64,000 nt of DNA from positions 1-64,000 of the forward strand of contig CACXKA010000014.1 of the NCBI GenBank assembly GCA_902768125.1. Direction: 5' to 3'. This document shows positions 18,625 to 28,051 of this stretch, one piece after another. Position 1 is the stretch's first letter, and each line of letters starts with the position of its first letter. The DNA comes from an uncultured Bacteroidales bacterium. Lineage in GTDB: Bacteria > Bacteroidota > Bacteroidia > Bacteroidales > Bacteroidaceae. The notes under the pieces were generated by a model that worked only from the letters and a program-made list of their open reading frames with translations, did no database searches and was not told the origin of the DNA. Made by a program: the position numbers and the translations under genes.

Positions 18625-21600
18625 ATGAAAAAAATAATATCAATCCTCATGCTTTTAGCGCTCTTCTGCATCCAAGCAAGTGCGCAGGTAAAAGCGGGCG
18701 ACATTATCAGCGGTCAGGTATGGGATGATTTCGACCCTTTGATGATGTGTAATGTGGTGGAAGTTGACCACAACAATCGTATTGTTGCCCATGGAACTAC
18801 CGATATCAACGGTAACTTCTCTTTTGCAATTAAGAATCCTAAGGATAAGATTCGAATCTCTTACATTGGTTGCCAGACAGTCGAACTGCCTATCAACAAG
18901 AGAGCATTCGGAAAGATTGTCCTGAAGAGCAATAATGTCATTACAGACGTTGTGGTGACAGCTGTCCGTAGAAGCCAGAGCACTGGTCTCGCCATCCCGA
19001 TGGACCAGATTGCCACAGCATCTCAAACTATTGATATGAAGGAGTTTGACGGTGTCGGTATGACTTCTGTCGATGAAGCTCTTCAGGGACGTGTCGCAGG
19101 TCTTGACATCGTTGCCAACTCTGGTGACCTTGGTGCAGGTACAACGATTCGTCTTCGTGGTGTATCCACCATTCATGGTAATCAGAACCCTCTGGTCGTT
19201 GTGAACGGTAACCCAATCACTGTGGACGATAACTTCGACTTTGAAAATGCTAACGACGAACGCTTCGCTGAACTCTTGCAGGTGAACCCTGACGATATCG
19301 AGTCAATCACTGTCCTCAAGGATGCTGCTGCTCAGACCATCTGGGGTTCTAAGGGTGCCAATGGTGTCATCGAAATCAAGACAAAGCGTGGTGTGAGAGG
19401 TAAGACGAGAGTAAGTTACAACTATCGTTTCACAGGAAACTGGATTTACAAGCGTTACAAGCTGCTCAATGGTGACGACTACACCATGTATATGAAAGAG
19501 GCATACTTCAATCCTCGTCAGGAGTCAAGCTTCGCTGACAAATCTTCTAACGATTTCATCCCCGAAATCGCATACGCGCCAGAATGGTCAGAGTATCATA
19601 TGTATAATGACAACACTGACTGGGTGGATGCCGTTACGCAGTTCGGTATGCTCCATTCACACAGTGTCAACCTGAGTGGTGGTGGTGAGAAGGCTACCTT
19701 CCGTATTTCTGGTGGTTATGACACCCAGAGCAACTACATCATCAAGCAGGGTATGGATCGTTTCACCACTCGTGTGGCTTTGGACTACAACGTGTCTGAC
19801 CGTATCAAGGTTTCTACCAATTTTGACTTCAACTACACAGATCGTGACCTTCACAACACTGGTGATGCAATTAGTGTGGCACAGCGCAAAATGCCTAATC
19901 TCTCCATTTATCGAGAAGATGCAAATGGCAATGACCTGTCTGAGTTCTATACGATGAACCGTTATATCACTAGACAGACGGGTGTATATGCTGCCAGCAA
20001 ATACTTAGATGATAATTCTAAAGAGACAGATCAATACAGCTTGGTGAATCCTGTGGCTATGGCTTACAACTCATCTCAAACAACGACACAGTTGACTCTT
20101 CGTCCTGAGTTCATCTTCCGTTATGACATCCTGGGTACTCAGCCAGAGCAGCATCAGCTCCGTTATGAGGGACAAATCTTGTTCACCATCGATAACTCTG
20201 AGTCCACCAGCTATAAACCAGGATGGCTCTCTTCTAACTCGATGTTCTCTGGTAGCTACAACACGTCATCGGCAAGCAATAACAAGAGTCACAACATGTC
20301 CACTCGTCATTCATTGACGTTCACTCCTTATCTAAAGAACGGTCACTCTCTGATGGCAATGGCACGTTACGACTATGGACAGGGCAACAGCTCTAACCAG
20401 GGAACCGGTAAGAGTATGATGCCAACCACTGCTGACATCACTTCAACATTGGCAGGTGGTGTGATTTCAAACTTCAGCTATGGCGCAGGTCATTCCAAGA
20501 GCCAGAACCTCACTTTCCAGGCTCACTATTCTTACAAGGGCCGCTATAGTGTCACAGGTGTACTTCGTGGTGACTGTACAACAGCTTTTGGTCCAGACCG
20601 CCCATGGGGATTCTTCCCTGCATTGTCAGGTCGTTGGAACATCAGCAAGGAACCATTCATGGAGAAAGTGAAATGGCTCTCTATGTTGTCAATCCGTCCA
20701 TCATGGGGTTACTCAGGTCGTGCTCCAGGTGGTGACCTCTGGCGTTCTAAGTATGGAACAGGTACTGCCTACATGGGTGCCTCATCTGTTGTTCCAAACA
20801 ATATCCGTTTGGCAGGCTTGAGATATGAGAAGAAGGTTTCTTATCAGGTTGGTTTCGACTTCGGTTTCTATCTGGATTCGAAGAAGAGCAGAACCATTGA
20901 TGGTAACGTCGATATTTACACAGCTACGACTAAAGACCTGTTGCAGCAAAATTATGGTATTCCATCCTCTTCAGGTTACACTTCTTTGAGCTGGTTCAAC
21001 GACGGTTCAATGCGTAACCAAGGTTGGGAATTCAACATCAACGCTAACAGAGTTGTGCAGCTTGGTGACTTCTCTATGGACTTCAATGTTTCATTCGCAA
21101 ACAACCGTAACCGTGTGCTCTCAATGGATGCTACTTGTTTGGATGGATTGAATCAGGAGTTCAATTATGAGAATAAGAAATATCTCTCTCGTGTTCAGCT
21201 CAACAACCCATTGAACTCAATCTATGGTTTCCGTTACAAGGGCGTGTATGCTTATTCAGAGTACTCTGATGAAGAAGTGGAAGGTTTGAGCGGTCCTAAC
21301 TCTCCTGTTGTACGCAATGAGAAGGGTGAACCAATCTTCGACTCTACAGGCGCTCCAAAGATGATGTACTTCAACTATGGCGGAACCAACCAGTATGCAT
21401 TTGTGGGTGGTGATGCTATTTATGAAGACATCAACCACGATGGTCAGATCAATGAGCTTGATATCGTTTACTTGGGTTCTTCTCTTCCAAAGATTACTGG
21501 TGGTTTCGGTACGAAATTCCACTATAAGAGATGGGACCTCAACTTGCAGTTCAACTTCCGTACAGGCTTTAAGGTGATCAACACTGCCCGTGCAGACTTG

Positions 21601-21987
21601 GAGAACATGTCAAACAACTACAATCAGTCAATTGCAGTGAACTGGCGTTGGCACAATGAAGGTGATGTCGCACCAATCCCACGTGCTGCCACAACCCACA
21701 CGCAGTTTGACACTTACAACTATCTGGGTTCTGACCGATTTGTGGAAGATGCTTCTTTCCTCCGTCTGAACTACGCTCAGTTGTCATACTCATTCGATCC
21801 TAAGTTGTTGAAGCAGTGGGGTCTGGCTTCTCTGCGTCTCAACTTGCTGATCAACAATGCATTCTGCCTCACCAAGTATTCAGGTCTTGATCCAGAGCAT
21901 GGTGCTGGTGGTTATAGCCCAGCGTATGATAGTGATACGAACCCACGTTCACGTTCATTCCAATTCGGTATTAATGTTTCATTCTAA
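18625..21987 (+). CDS. SusC/RagA-type TonB-dependent outer-membrane transporter (first pair)
   Basis: Protein of 1120 residues. The signal peptide is MKKIISILMLLALFCIQASA. A carboxypeptidase-regulatory-like beta domain follows at about 25-110 (GDIISGQVWDDFDPLMMCNV, GTTDINGNFSFAI). The plug domain lies at about 130-265 (SVDEALQGRVAGLDIVANSG, TIRLRGVSTI, PDDIESITVLKDAAAQTIWG, ANGVIEIKTKRG). The rest is a beta-barrel that ends SFQFGINVSF with the usual terminal Phe. It imports a ligand handed over by the SusD partner, using TonB energy. The substrate cannot be read. SusD follows after 18 bases. Confidence 0.95.
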   Translation: MKKIISILMLLALFCIQASAQVKAGDIISGQVWDDFDPLMMCNVVEVDHNNRIVAHGTTDINGNFSFAIKNPKDKIRISYIGCQTVELPINKRAFGKIVLKSNNVITDVVVTAVRRSQSTGLAIPMDQIATASQTIDMKEFDGVGMTSVDEALQGRVAGLDIVANSGDLGAGTTIRLRGVSTIHGNQNPLVVVNGNPITVDDNFDFENANDERFAELLQVNPDDIESITVLKDAAAQTIWGSKGANGVIEIKTKRGVRGKTRVSYNYRFTGNWIYKRYKLLNGDDYTMYMKEAYFNPRQESSFADKSSNDFIPEIAYAPEWSEYHMYNDNTDWVDAVTQFGMLHSHSVNLSGGGEKATFRISGGYDTQSNYIIKQGMDRFTTRVALDYNVSDRIKVSTNFDFNYTDRDLHNTGDAISVAQRKMPNLSIYREDANGNDLSEFYTMNRYITRQTGVYAASKYLDDNSKETDQYSLVNPVAMAYNSSQTTTQLTLRPEFIFRYDILGTQPEQHQLRYEGQILFTIDNSESTSYKPGWLSSNSMFSGSYNTSSASNNKSHNMSTRHSLTFTPYLKNGHSLMAMARYDYGQGNSSNQGTGKSMMPTTADITSTLAGGVISNFSYGAGHSKSQNLTFQAHYSYKGRYSVTGVLRGDCTTAFGPDRPWGFFPALSGRWNISKEPFMEKVKWLSMLSIRPSWGYSGRAPGGDLWRSKYGTGTAYMGASSVVPNNIRLAGLRYEKKVSYQVGFDFGFYLDSKKSRTIDGNVDIYTATTKDLLQQNYGIPSSSGYTSLSWFNDGSMRNQGWEFNINANRVVQLGDFSMDFNVSFANNRNRVLSMDATCLDGLNQEFNYENKKYLSRVQLNNPLNSIYGFRYKGVYAYSEYSDEEVEGLSGPNSPVVRNEKGEPIFDSTGAPKMMYFNYGGTNQYAFVGGDAIYEDINHDGQINELDIVYLGSSLPKITGGFGTKFHYKRWDLNLQFNFRTGFKVINTARADLENMSNNYNQSIAVNWRWHNEGDVAPIPRAATTHTQFDTYNYLGSDRFVEDASFLRLNYAQLSYSFDPKLLKQWGLASLRLNLLINNAFCLTKYSGLDPEHGAGGYSPAYDSDTNPRSRSFQFGINVSF

Positions 21988-22005
21988 TTTAATAGGCTTA
22001 AAGTC

Positions 22006-23940
22006 ATGAAAAAAATAAAAAATAGAATATTATCGGCTGTAGCATTGGCGGTTGCAGGATTTGGCTTCAGTTCTTGCGACATCGACCTGCTCCCTCTCAA
22101 TGAGGTGGTCTATGAGAACTTCTGGACCAACAAGGATGACGTGGAGAGTGTGGTTACCGCTTGCTATGGAGCCTTCCAGACGAGGGATGTCGTAGAACGA
22201 ATGATTGTTTGGGGTGAAGACCGTTCCGACAATGTTCAGGCAGGCCAGCAACAGTCTGAAGATTTGAGATTCCTGTTGAAGGGTAGTGTCAAGACGACCA
22301 ACTCTTTCTGTGATTGGAGTTCACTCTATAAGGTGATCAATTATTGTAATATCGTTATGTATGAGGCACCTCAGGTGATGAAGAAGGACCCAAACTATAC
22401 GGAGTCCGACTATCGCGTCAACAAGGCTGAAGTTTCCTTCATCCGTGATTACTGCTACCTGACTCTCATCAAGACTTTCAGGGATGTACCTTTCACATTC
22501 GCTCCTTCTTTGGATGACACGCAGACATATCGTCTGCCTCAGACCAAGTTTGAGGTGGTGCTCGATTCGCTGATTGCAGACATCGAGGTTTGTAAGGACT
22601 ATGCGCCTCTGCGCAACACCAACCAGACGCTGAAGAGTGGTGTGGACAACACTGAGAACACAGGTAAGGTGACTCGTCCAGCGATGTATGCATTGTTGGC
22701 AGAACTCTATTTGTGGCGTGCTTCTGATTACAATCTTCCAAAGGACAAGCAGAATGAATACTATAAGAAATGTATTGACTGCTGTGACTGGGTGCTTGCT
22801 TATAAGATGCAGCGCTATGACGAAGGTGATGCCAAAGAGGACATCGACCAGGAAGTGTACAAGGATTATGGTTACCCATTGTTGGCAGAAGAAGTATCTG
22901 TAGGTCATAACGATGATGGTCCTGCTGCTTGGAATGCCATCTTTGGTACAGGTGCTTCTTTCGAGACACTCTTCGAAATCACCTACCACAATTCTGTTGG
23001 TAACAGAGATTTTGGCTCGAATGCCGCTGTGAAGAACCAGTATGGTGAAGATTCTCGTACTCAGTATGTGAAGGCAGCTGAAGACTTGTTTGAAAGCAAG
23101 CCAAGTTCTACTGACAGCTATTCTGATACAAGATTGTTCTCTGTTCCATCTGATTACCGAAGCATCGCATCGTTCTACTACACAGAGGAAAGCGGTGTGT
23201 CTAGCATCTATAAGTATATGATTGAGAAGAACAGAGCTGGTGCTTCTAATTCCAATGAATATGGAAGTGTAGGTTCATCCTTTACGGCAGCTCGCAGTTC
23301 TCAGTCTTATCGTAGCACAGAGCCTAACTGGATTCTGTATCGTTTGACCGAAGTCATGCTGTTCCGTGCTGAGGCTGAAATCGAATTGGCATTCAATATG
23401 GATGCTTCTGAAACTGAACCTGAAGAAGAGAATGCAGAAGGTGGCGATGGTGAAACTAACAATAATGATGAAGGTGAAGGTGGCAACGAATCAGGTGCTA
23501 AGATGCGCAAGGCATCAGTGCTGGTGTATGGTAATACCCTGACAACAGCAGACGAACTGAAGCTTGATGCATTTAACCTCATTTCCGCTGTCTATCGCCG
23601 TTCTAACCCTGTTGTGCAGACCAAGAAGCAGTATGCTCCAACACAGCCAACGACATACGCTGAATATCATACGTTATTGATGAACGAGCGCAGGCGTGAG
23701 TTCCTCTTCGAGGGCAAGCGTTTCTATGACTTGGTTCGTGCTTCTCGTCGTGCAGGTAACACGCAAGAAATGCGTAAAGCATTGGCTACGAAGTATAGTG
23801 AAGCTGGTCCAGCAGTTGCTATCAAGCTGATTCAGATGGGCTTCATGTATATGCCAGTGGCAAGAAAAGAAATGAAGATAAATCCAGCTCTTGTCCAGAA
23901 CGAAAGTTACCTGGATGAAGATGAAAATAAAAAACAGTAA
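22006..23940 (+). CDS. SusD/RagB-family surface lipoprotein (first pair)
   Basis: Protein of 644 residues. The signal peptide ends in the lipobox FSSC (FGFSSCDIDLLPLNEV). It is a helical TPR-type SusD protein; family marks are VEFIRDYCYLTLIKTF-like text (here EVSFIRDYCYLTLIKTFRDV), YALLAELYLWRASDYN and, near the end, LLMNERRREFLFEGKRFYDL. SusD acts as the lid of the SusC transporter and binds the ligand. Unusual is an acidic, low-complexity insert at about residues 466-503 rich in Glu, Gly, Asn and Asp (NAEGGDGETNNNDEGEGG). The next gene starts after three bases. Confidence 0.94.
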   Translation: MKKIKNRILSAVALAVAGFGFSSCDIDLLPLNEVVYENFWTNKDDVESVVTACYGAFQTRDVVERMIVWGEDRSDNVQAGQQQSEDLRFLLKGSVKTTNSFCDWSSLYKVINYCNIVMYEAPQVMKKDPNYTESDYRVNKAEVSFIRDYCYLTLIKTFRDVPFTFAPSLDDTQTYRLPQTKFEVVLDSLIADIEVCKDYAPLRNTNQTLKSGVDNTENTGKVTRPAMYALLAELYLWRASDYNLPKDKQNEYYKKCIDCCDWVLAYKMQRYDEGDAKEDIDQEVYKDYGYPLLAEEVSVGHNDDGPAAWNAIFGTGASFETLFEITYHNSVGNRDFGSNAAVKNQYGEDSRTQYVKAAEDLFESKPSSTDSYSDTRLFSVPSDYRSIASFYYTEESGVSSIYKYMIEKNRAGASNSNEYGSVGSSFTAARSSQSYRSTEPNWILYRLTEVMLFRAEAEIELAFNMDASETEPEEENAEGGDGETNNNDEGEGGNESGAKMRKASVLVYGNTLTTADELKLDAFNLISAVYRRSNPVVQTKKQYAPTQPTTYAEYHTLLMNERRREFLFEGKRFYDLVRASRRAGNTQEMRKALATKYSEAGPAVAIKLIQMGFMYMPVARKEMKINPALVQNESYLDEDENKKQ

Positions 23941-23943
23941 GTT

Positions 23944-26076
23944 ATGAGATTATCAGGAATTAAATTTTGGGCAGTTGCCCTCTTTGTAGTTGCGTCCATC
24001 CAGGTGGCGGTTGTGAGCTGTTCTGATGACCCTGGTGTGGAGAACTACTATACGCAGTCCCGAGAATATGCTGCCGACTACTTGAAGAATCGTGAGCAGT
24101 ACTCTGAGTACTTGAAGATTCTTGAGCGCGCAAGGGGAGAATATGACCTCCGTCTTGTCGACATGTTGGGCACATATGGCTCGTACACCGTGTTTGCTCC
24201 TACAAACGCGGCTGTGGAGAAGTATCTGGCAGAGCGTGGATTGAGCTCTGTGGATGAGTTGTCTGTTCAAGACTGCGATACGATTGCGTTGAACTCAATC
24301 ATCGAAGCAGCGTATTTTACGACAGACTTCAATGATGGTCAATATCCTAAGTCTAACATGCTGGAGCACATCGTTAGTGTGAAGTCTTATCAGGAGTGGG
24401 ATGCACAGAAGCAAGACTCTGTCTTGGCTATGTACATCAACCAAAACTCACCTGTTATTCATGCCGACGACTCTGTGTCGAACGGTGTGGTTCATACCGT
24501 GAGCGCGATTGTGGGTTCCAGCAACGACCTGATTGGTACTGTGATTTTGAATGATGAGACCTGTCAGCTTTATGGTCAGGCTTTCCAGGTGACTGGCATC
24601 ATGGACACTCTTCAGGACCACTATGTGGATGATACTTATGGTTGGGCTAATGACAAGGATCGTATTGACTCTTGTACATGGACTAACACCAAGTTGTGTA
24701 TCCCAACTGCTAAGCACTTGGATGGCTCTGGCGGTGAGTACGACAACGTGGCTTATCCTGTGAAGCGTTACTTCAATTATACAGTGTTCATGTGCCCTGA
24801 CTCTATCTTGAAGGAGAAATATGGTGTCACGACGCTTTTGGGCAAGAATGATCCCAGCTCTTTGGAGTATCTGGCTCACCAGCTCTATGACCCCATGTAT
24901 CCAGAAGATGCAGACAATGATGAATTGACTGACCGCAAGAACGCCCTCAATCGCTTCATCTCCTATCATGTGATTGACCGCTATGGAGACTATTACAGCC
25001 TGACGTCAATGGATAACAACGACTTGCAGTATAATTTCAACCGTATGAAGTATGACATCTGTGACTGGTATGGTACTTTGATGCCTCAGTCATTGATGAA
25101 GTTCTCCTTCCCATCAGGTCCTCAGGTCGGTTTGTACATTAACCGTCGAAGTGTCCGTCACCATGCTGACGAACGTGGTGGTTATTACCGTGGTGCAAAG
25201 ATTGCTTCACCGAAGGAGTATACCAGAACTACTACGGCTTTGAACGGTATGTATCATTATATCGATGACGTTGTGGCATACGACCGAAATATGCAGGAAA
25301 TAGTCATGAACGATTGTATCCGTCTTGACTGTACGACCTTGTCTCCTGACTTCATGACTAAGTTGACAGATGGTGAGGTTGCACGTGGTCACACTTGGGG
25401 CGGCAATAAGAAGTATGATGGTGCAAAGAATACAAACAACCCATCGGATAACAATAACCGAAGCGTTGGTTTCAAGCCTGGCTATGCTCGTAACTTCGAT
25501 ATGACAGCTAACACCCACATGCACGTACGTGGCCGTTCACTTTGGTTCTGGTCATACGAGGGTGATGAGGTGATCTTCAAGGGACGTTATGACTTCACTT
25601 TGAAGTTGCCAGCTGTACCTGCAGGTACATACGAGGTTCGTATGATGACTTGTGTGGGCTTTGATACACGTGGTATCGTGCAGTATTACATCGATGGCGA
25701 GCCTCAAGGCATTCCATTTGACATGCGCCCAGGTGGACGTACCTTGTTTGGATGGAAGAATGATACAGACTTGGGTGATGACGATGCTATCACAGCATTT
25801 GACAAAGCCATTCACAACATTGGTTGGATGAAAGGACCTAAGTGCTATCATTGTGGATGGCGTAGCAGTTTCGATGCGGGTTCTGCCACCATGCGTGCTC
25901 AGGACAACACAATCCGTAAGGTCATCGGTACCTTCACCACAGATGGTAAGTCTGATCACTTCTTGAGAATACAGCAGAAGATGGAGTCTGAGAACAACGA
26001 GTTGAACTTCGACTTTATCGAGCTTTGTCCAAGTTCTGTGTATAACAATGAATACTTTGCGGAACCAACTTGGTAA
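23944..26076 (+). CDS. FAS1-domain lipoprotein with C-terminal beta-sandwich
   Basis: Protein of 710 residues. The signal peptide ends in VAVVSC, a lipobox. The first FAS1 domain covers about 45-200 (MLGTYGSYTVFAPTNAAVEK). A second, more divergent one follows at about 275-450 (RYFNYTVFMCPDSILKEKYG, NALNRFISYHVIDRYGDYYS, LNGMYHYIDDVVAYD). The remainder is beta-rich and looks like a ligand-binding sandwich (YDFTLKLPAVPAGTYEVRMM, IVQYYIDGEPQGIPFDMRPG). It probably sits on the cell surface with the SusCD complex. No catalytic motif was seen. Confidence 0.8.
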   Translation: MRLSGIKFWAVALFVVASIQVAVVSCSDDPGVENYYTQSREYAADYLKNREQYSEYLKILERARGEYDLRLVDMLGTYGSYTVFAPTNAAVEKYLAERGLSSVDELSVQDCDTIALNSIIEAAYFTTDFNDGQYPKSNMLEHIVSVKSYQEWDAQKQDSVLAMYINQNSPVIHADDSVSNGVVHTVSAIVGSSNDLIGTVILNDETCQLYGQAFQVTGIMDTLQDHYVDDTYGWANDKDRIDSCTWTNTKLCIPTAKHLDGSGGEYDNVAYPVKRYFNYTVFMCPDSILKEKYGVTTLLGKNDPSSLEYLAHQLYDPMYPEDADNDELTDRKNALNRFISYHVIDRYGDYYSLTSMDNNDLQYNFNRMKYDICDWYGTLMPQSLMKFSFPSGPQVGLYINRRSVRHHADERGGYYRGAKIASPKEYTRTTTALNGMYHYIDDVVAYDRNMQEIVMNDCIRLDCTTLSPDFMTKLTDGEVARGHTWGGNKKYDGAKNTNNPSDNNNRSVGFKPGYARNFDMTANTHMHVRGRSLWFWSYEGDEVIFKGRYDFTLKLPAVPAGTYEVRMMTCVGFDTRGIVQYYIDGEPQGIPFDMRPGGRTLFGWKNDTDLGDDDAITAFDKAIHNIGWMKGPKCYHCGWRSSFDAGSATMRAQDNTIRKVIGTFTTDGKSDHFLRIQQKMESENNELNFDFIELCPSSVYNNEYFAEPTW

Positions 26077-26084
26077 ATAACATT

Positions 26085-26122
26085 CAGTCCCTCCCTTGTC
26101 CATTACAGGGCAGGGCGGGCTG
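26085..26122 (+). other. Imperfect GC-rich hairpin between two FAS1 genes
   Basis: The C-rich stretch at 26088-26100 and the G-rich stretch at 26108-26120 pair imperfectly around a short loop in the 68-base gap. The other joints of this operon are 2-18 bases. No T-run follows. It could lower or stabilise distal transcripts. Confidence 0.4.
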
Positions 26123-26144
26123 ACAATGACAACAATAAAAGAAT

Positions 26145-28049
26145 ATGAATAATATCAAAAATACATTCCGTGCCGGATTTGTGCTTGCTGCAGGACTCGT
26201 TGCGATGTACTCATGTACAGACACATGGGACGATCACTACAATGCAGGACAGGGAGCGCTCAAATTTAACGGCACAACGATGCAGGCTCTCGAAGAGACT
26301 GCACCCGATTTCGCCAAGGTTGTCAAGGCGTATGGGTTCTCTCGTGAACTTACTTCTGATAACACATACACCGTGTGGGCACCTGCGAATGGTTCTTTCA
26401 GCCTTTCGGATTATGTAGGTGCCAATGGCGAGAGAGTGGCAGATTCAGCAGAAGTGGTGAATAACTTCATCAAGAATCATGTGGCACTCTATTCACTGTC
26501 TCTTAGTCCTAATGACCAGTCTTTCAGTATGTTGAACAAGAAGAGAGGATACATGACGGCTGACGGCATGTTTGGTCATTCTAAGATTGACGAACAGAAG
26601 AATAATATTTCTTGTACGAATGGTGTCATCCATCTCATTGATACTCCATCTCCTTATGCTTACAATCTCTTTGAGATGATTGCCAAGCAATACAAAGAAG
26701 ATACTACTGCAGGCAAGGACACCCTGTCTCTCTATGCTTATCTTTATGACCCTAAAGTGAATAAGGATACGCTGATTGAGAACAAGTCTGTGAGCCGTGG
26801 CGTGGATGCTGATGGTAACAAGATTTGGGTGAGCCAGTATCTTGAGAAGAACAACACTGTACTCAAGAACTTCGATGCACGTCTCTACGAAGAGGACTCT
26901 CTCTTCATCGCCATTCTTCCTACAGCGAAGGCATGGGGTGAGCGTTACAAGAAGGCTGAGTCACTCTTGAAGTTCAATCCATCTGAGGATAGCCGTGCAG
27001 CTGGTACTTGTGACTCGCTGACTCGTCACTATGCGAACGCTTTCGCGATGACTGACTTGTACTATAACAAGAAGGCAAATGAGCATATGGAAGACTCTTT
27101 GAAATCCACTAACTACTACAATCTATGGCACAGTGTCGTAGATTGGACACAGCACGTGTATTACAGCAAAGAGCCTAAGGTGATGCCAGAAGATAAGGAA
27201 ATCAATGATATCTTGTCTAAGTGTGGCGATCCTATCGAATGCTCTAACGGTACTGCCTATATCGTTGACGAATATCCTTTCTCAGCTGAGGAGCAGTTCT
27301 TCCAGAAGATCAAGGTGTCTGCATCTGATGGTGCTGTGAACAAGTTGGGTTCTGGTGACAACTGGACTTATACGAAGGGTGTTCAGAAGTCTTTCGGTGC
27401 TCGTTCTGGTGTTTATAACTCAGTAGTTGCAACCTATGACGAGGAAACAGATGAGATTGGTACTGATGTTTTGCGCCAGACCTATCGTTTCGTTGACTTC
27501 GTTCCAACGAGTGGTAACATCACTGTTGGTTTCAATGTACCTAACACACTTTCTGGTATGTATGACATTTATATCGTGACTTGCCCAATGTGGTTGAAGG
27601 ACGATTATAACAACATTCCTCAGGAAGAGTGGGACGTTCGTCCTTATCGCTTCACTGCTACAGTCATTGAGCGTGATAATGAGGGTAAGAACATCGGTCA
27701 GTTCCCAACCAAGGGAAAGACGCTTGAGAATCCTGAGCCAATCGATGAGAAGCAGAAGACAATCTTCTTGTCTCAGGGCATGATTTATGATGACGCTGGT
27801 CACATCATCGTGAATGACACGACTTATCTGGGTCAGTATCAGTTCAAGAACGCTTACTACGGAAGAGCTGATTACGGTGTGATTATCCAGATTGCATCAT
27901 CTATCCTTTCAAGCCAGAGAAAAGACTTCTCTAATGAGATGCTTATCAGCTCTATCATTCTGAAACCACATGATGAAGATGCACCTGTGGCAGAAGAATC
28001 AAAAACGAGAAAAAGTATTCAGTTGACAACTTCTAATATCAGTAAATAG
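26145..28049 (+). CDS. FAS1-domain lipoprotein (second in operon, third FAS1 protein)
   Basis: Protein of 634 residues. The signal peptide ends in the lipobox MYSC (GLVAMYSCTDTWDDHYN). An N-terminal FAS1 domain (SDNTYTVWAPANGSFSLSDY, CTNGVIHLIDTPSPYAYNLF) is followed by a second divergent one ending CSNGTAYIVDEYPF. A C-terminal beta domain lies at about 400-610 (SGNITVGFNVPNTLSGMYDI, QYQFKNAYYGRADYGVI). The layout matches the preceding protein, so the two are likely paralogues with similar roles. The next SusC starts two bases after the stop. Confidence 0.8.
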   Translation: MNNIKNTFRAGFVLAAGLVAMYSCTDTWDDHYNAGQGALKFNGTTMQALEETAPDFAKVVKAYGFSRELTSDNTYTVWAPANGSFSLSDYVGANGERVADSAEVVNNFIKNHVALYSLSLSPNDQSFSMLNKKRGYMTADGMFGHSKIDEQKNNISCTNGVIHLIDTPSPYAYNLFEMIAKQYKEDTTAGKDTLSLYAYLYDPKVNKDTLIENKSVSRGVDADGNKIWVSQYLEKNNTVLKNFDARLYEEDSLFIAILPTAKAWGERYKKAESLLKFNPSEDSRAAGTCDSLTRHYANAFAMTDLYYNKKANEHMEDSLKSTNYYNLWHSVVDWTQHVYYSKEPKVMPEDKEINDILSKCGDPIECSNGTAYIVDEYPFSAEEQFFQKIKVSASDGAVNKLGSGDNWTYTKGVQKSFGARSGVYNSVVATYDEETDEIGTDVLRQTYRFVDFVPTSGNITVGFNVPNTLSGMYDIYIVTCPMWLKDDYNNIPQEEWDVRPYRFTATVIERDNEGKNIGQFPTKGKTLENPEPIDEKQKTIFLSQGMIYDDAGHIIVNDTTYLGQYQFKNAYYGRADYGVIIQIASSILSSQRKDFSNEMLISSIILKPHDEDAPVAEESKTRKSIQLTTSNISK

Positions 28050-28051
28050 TT

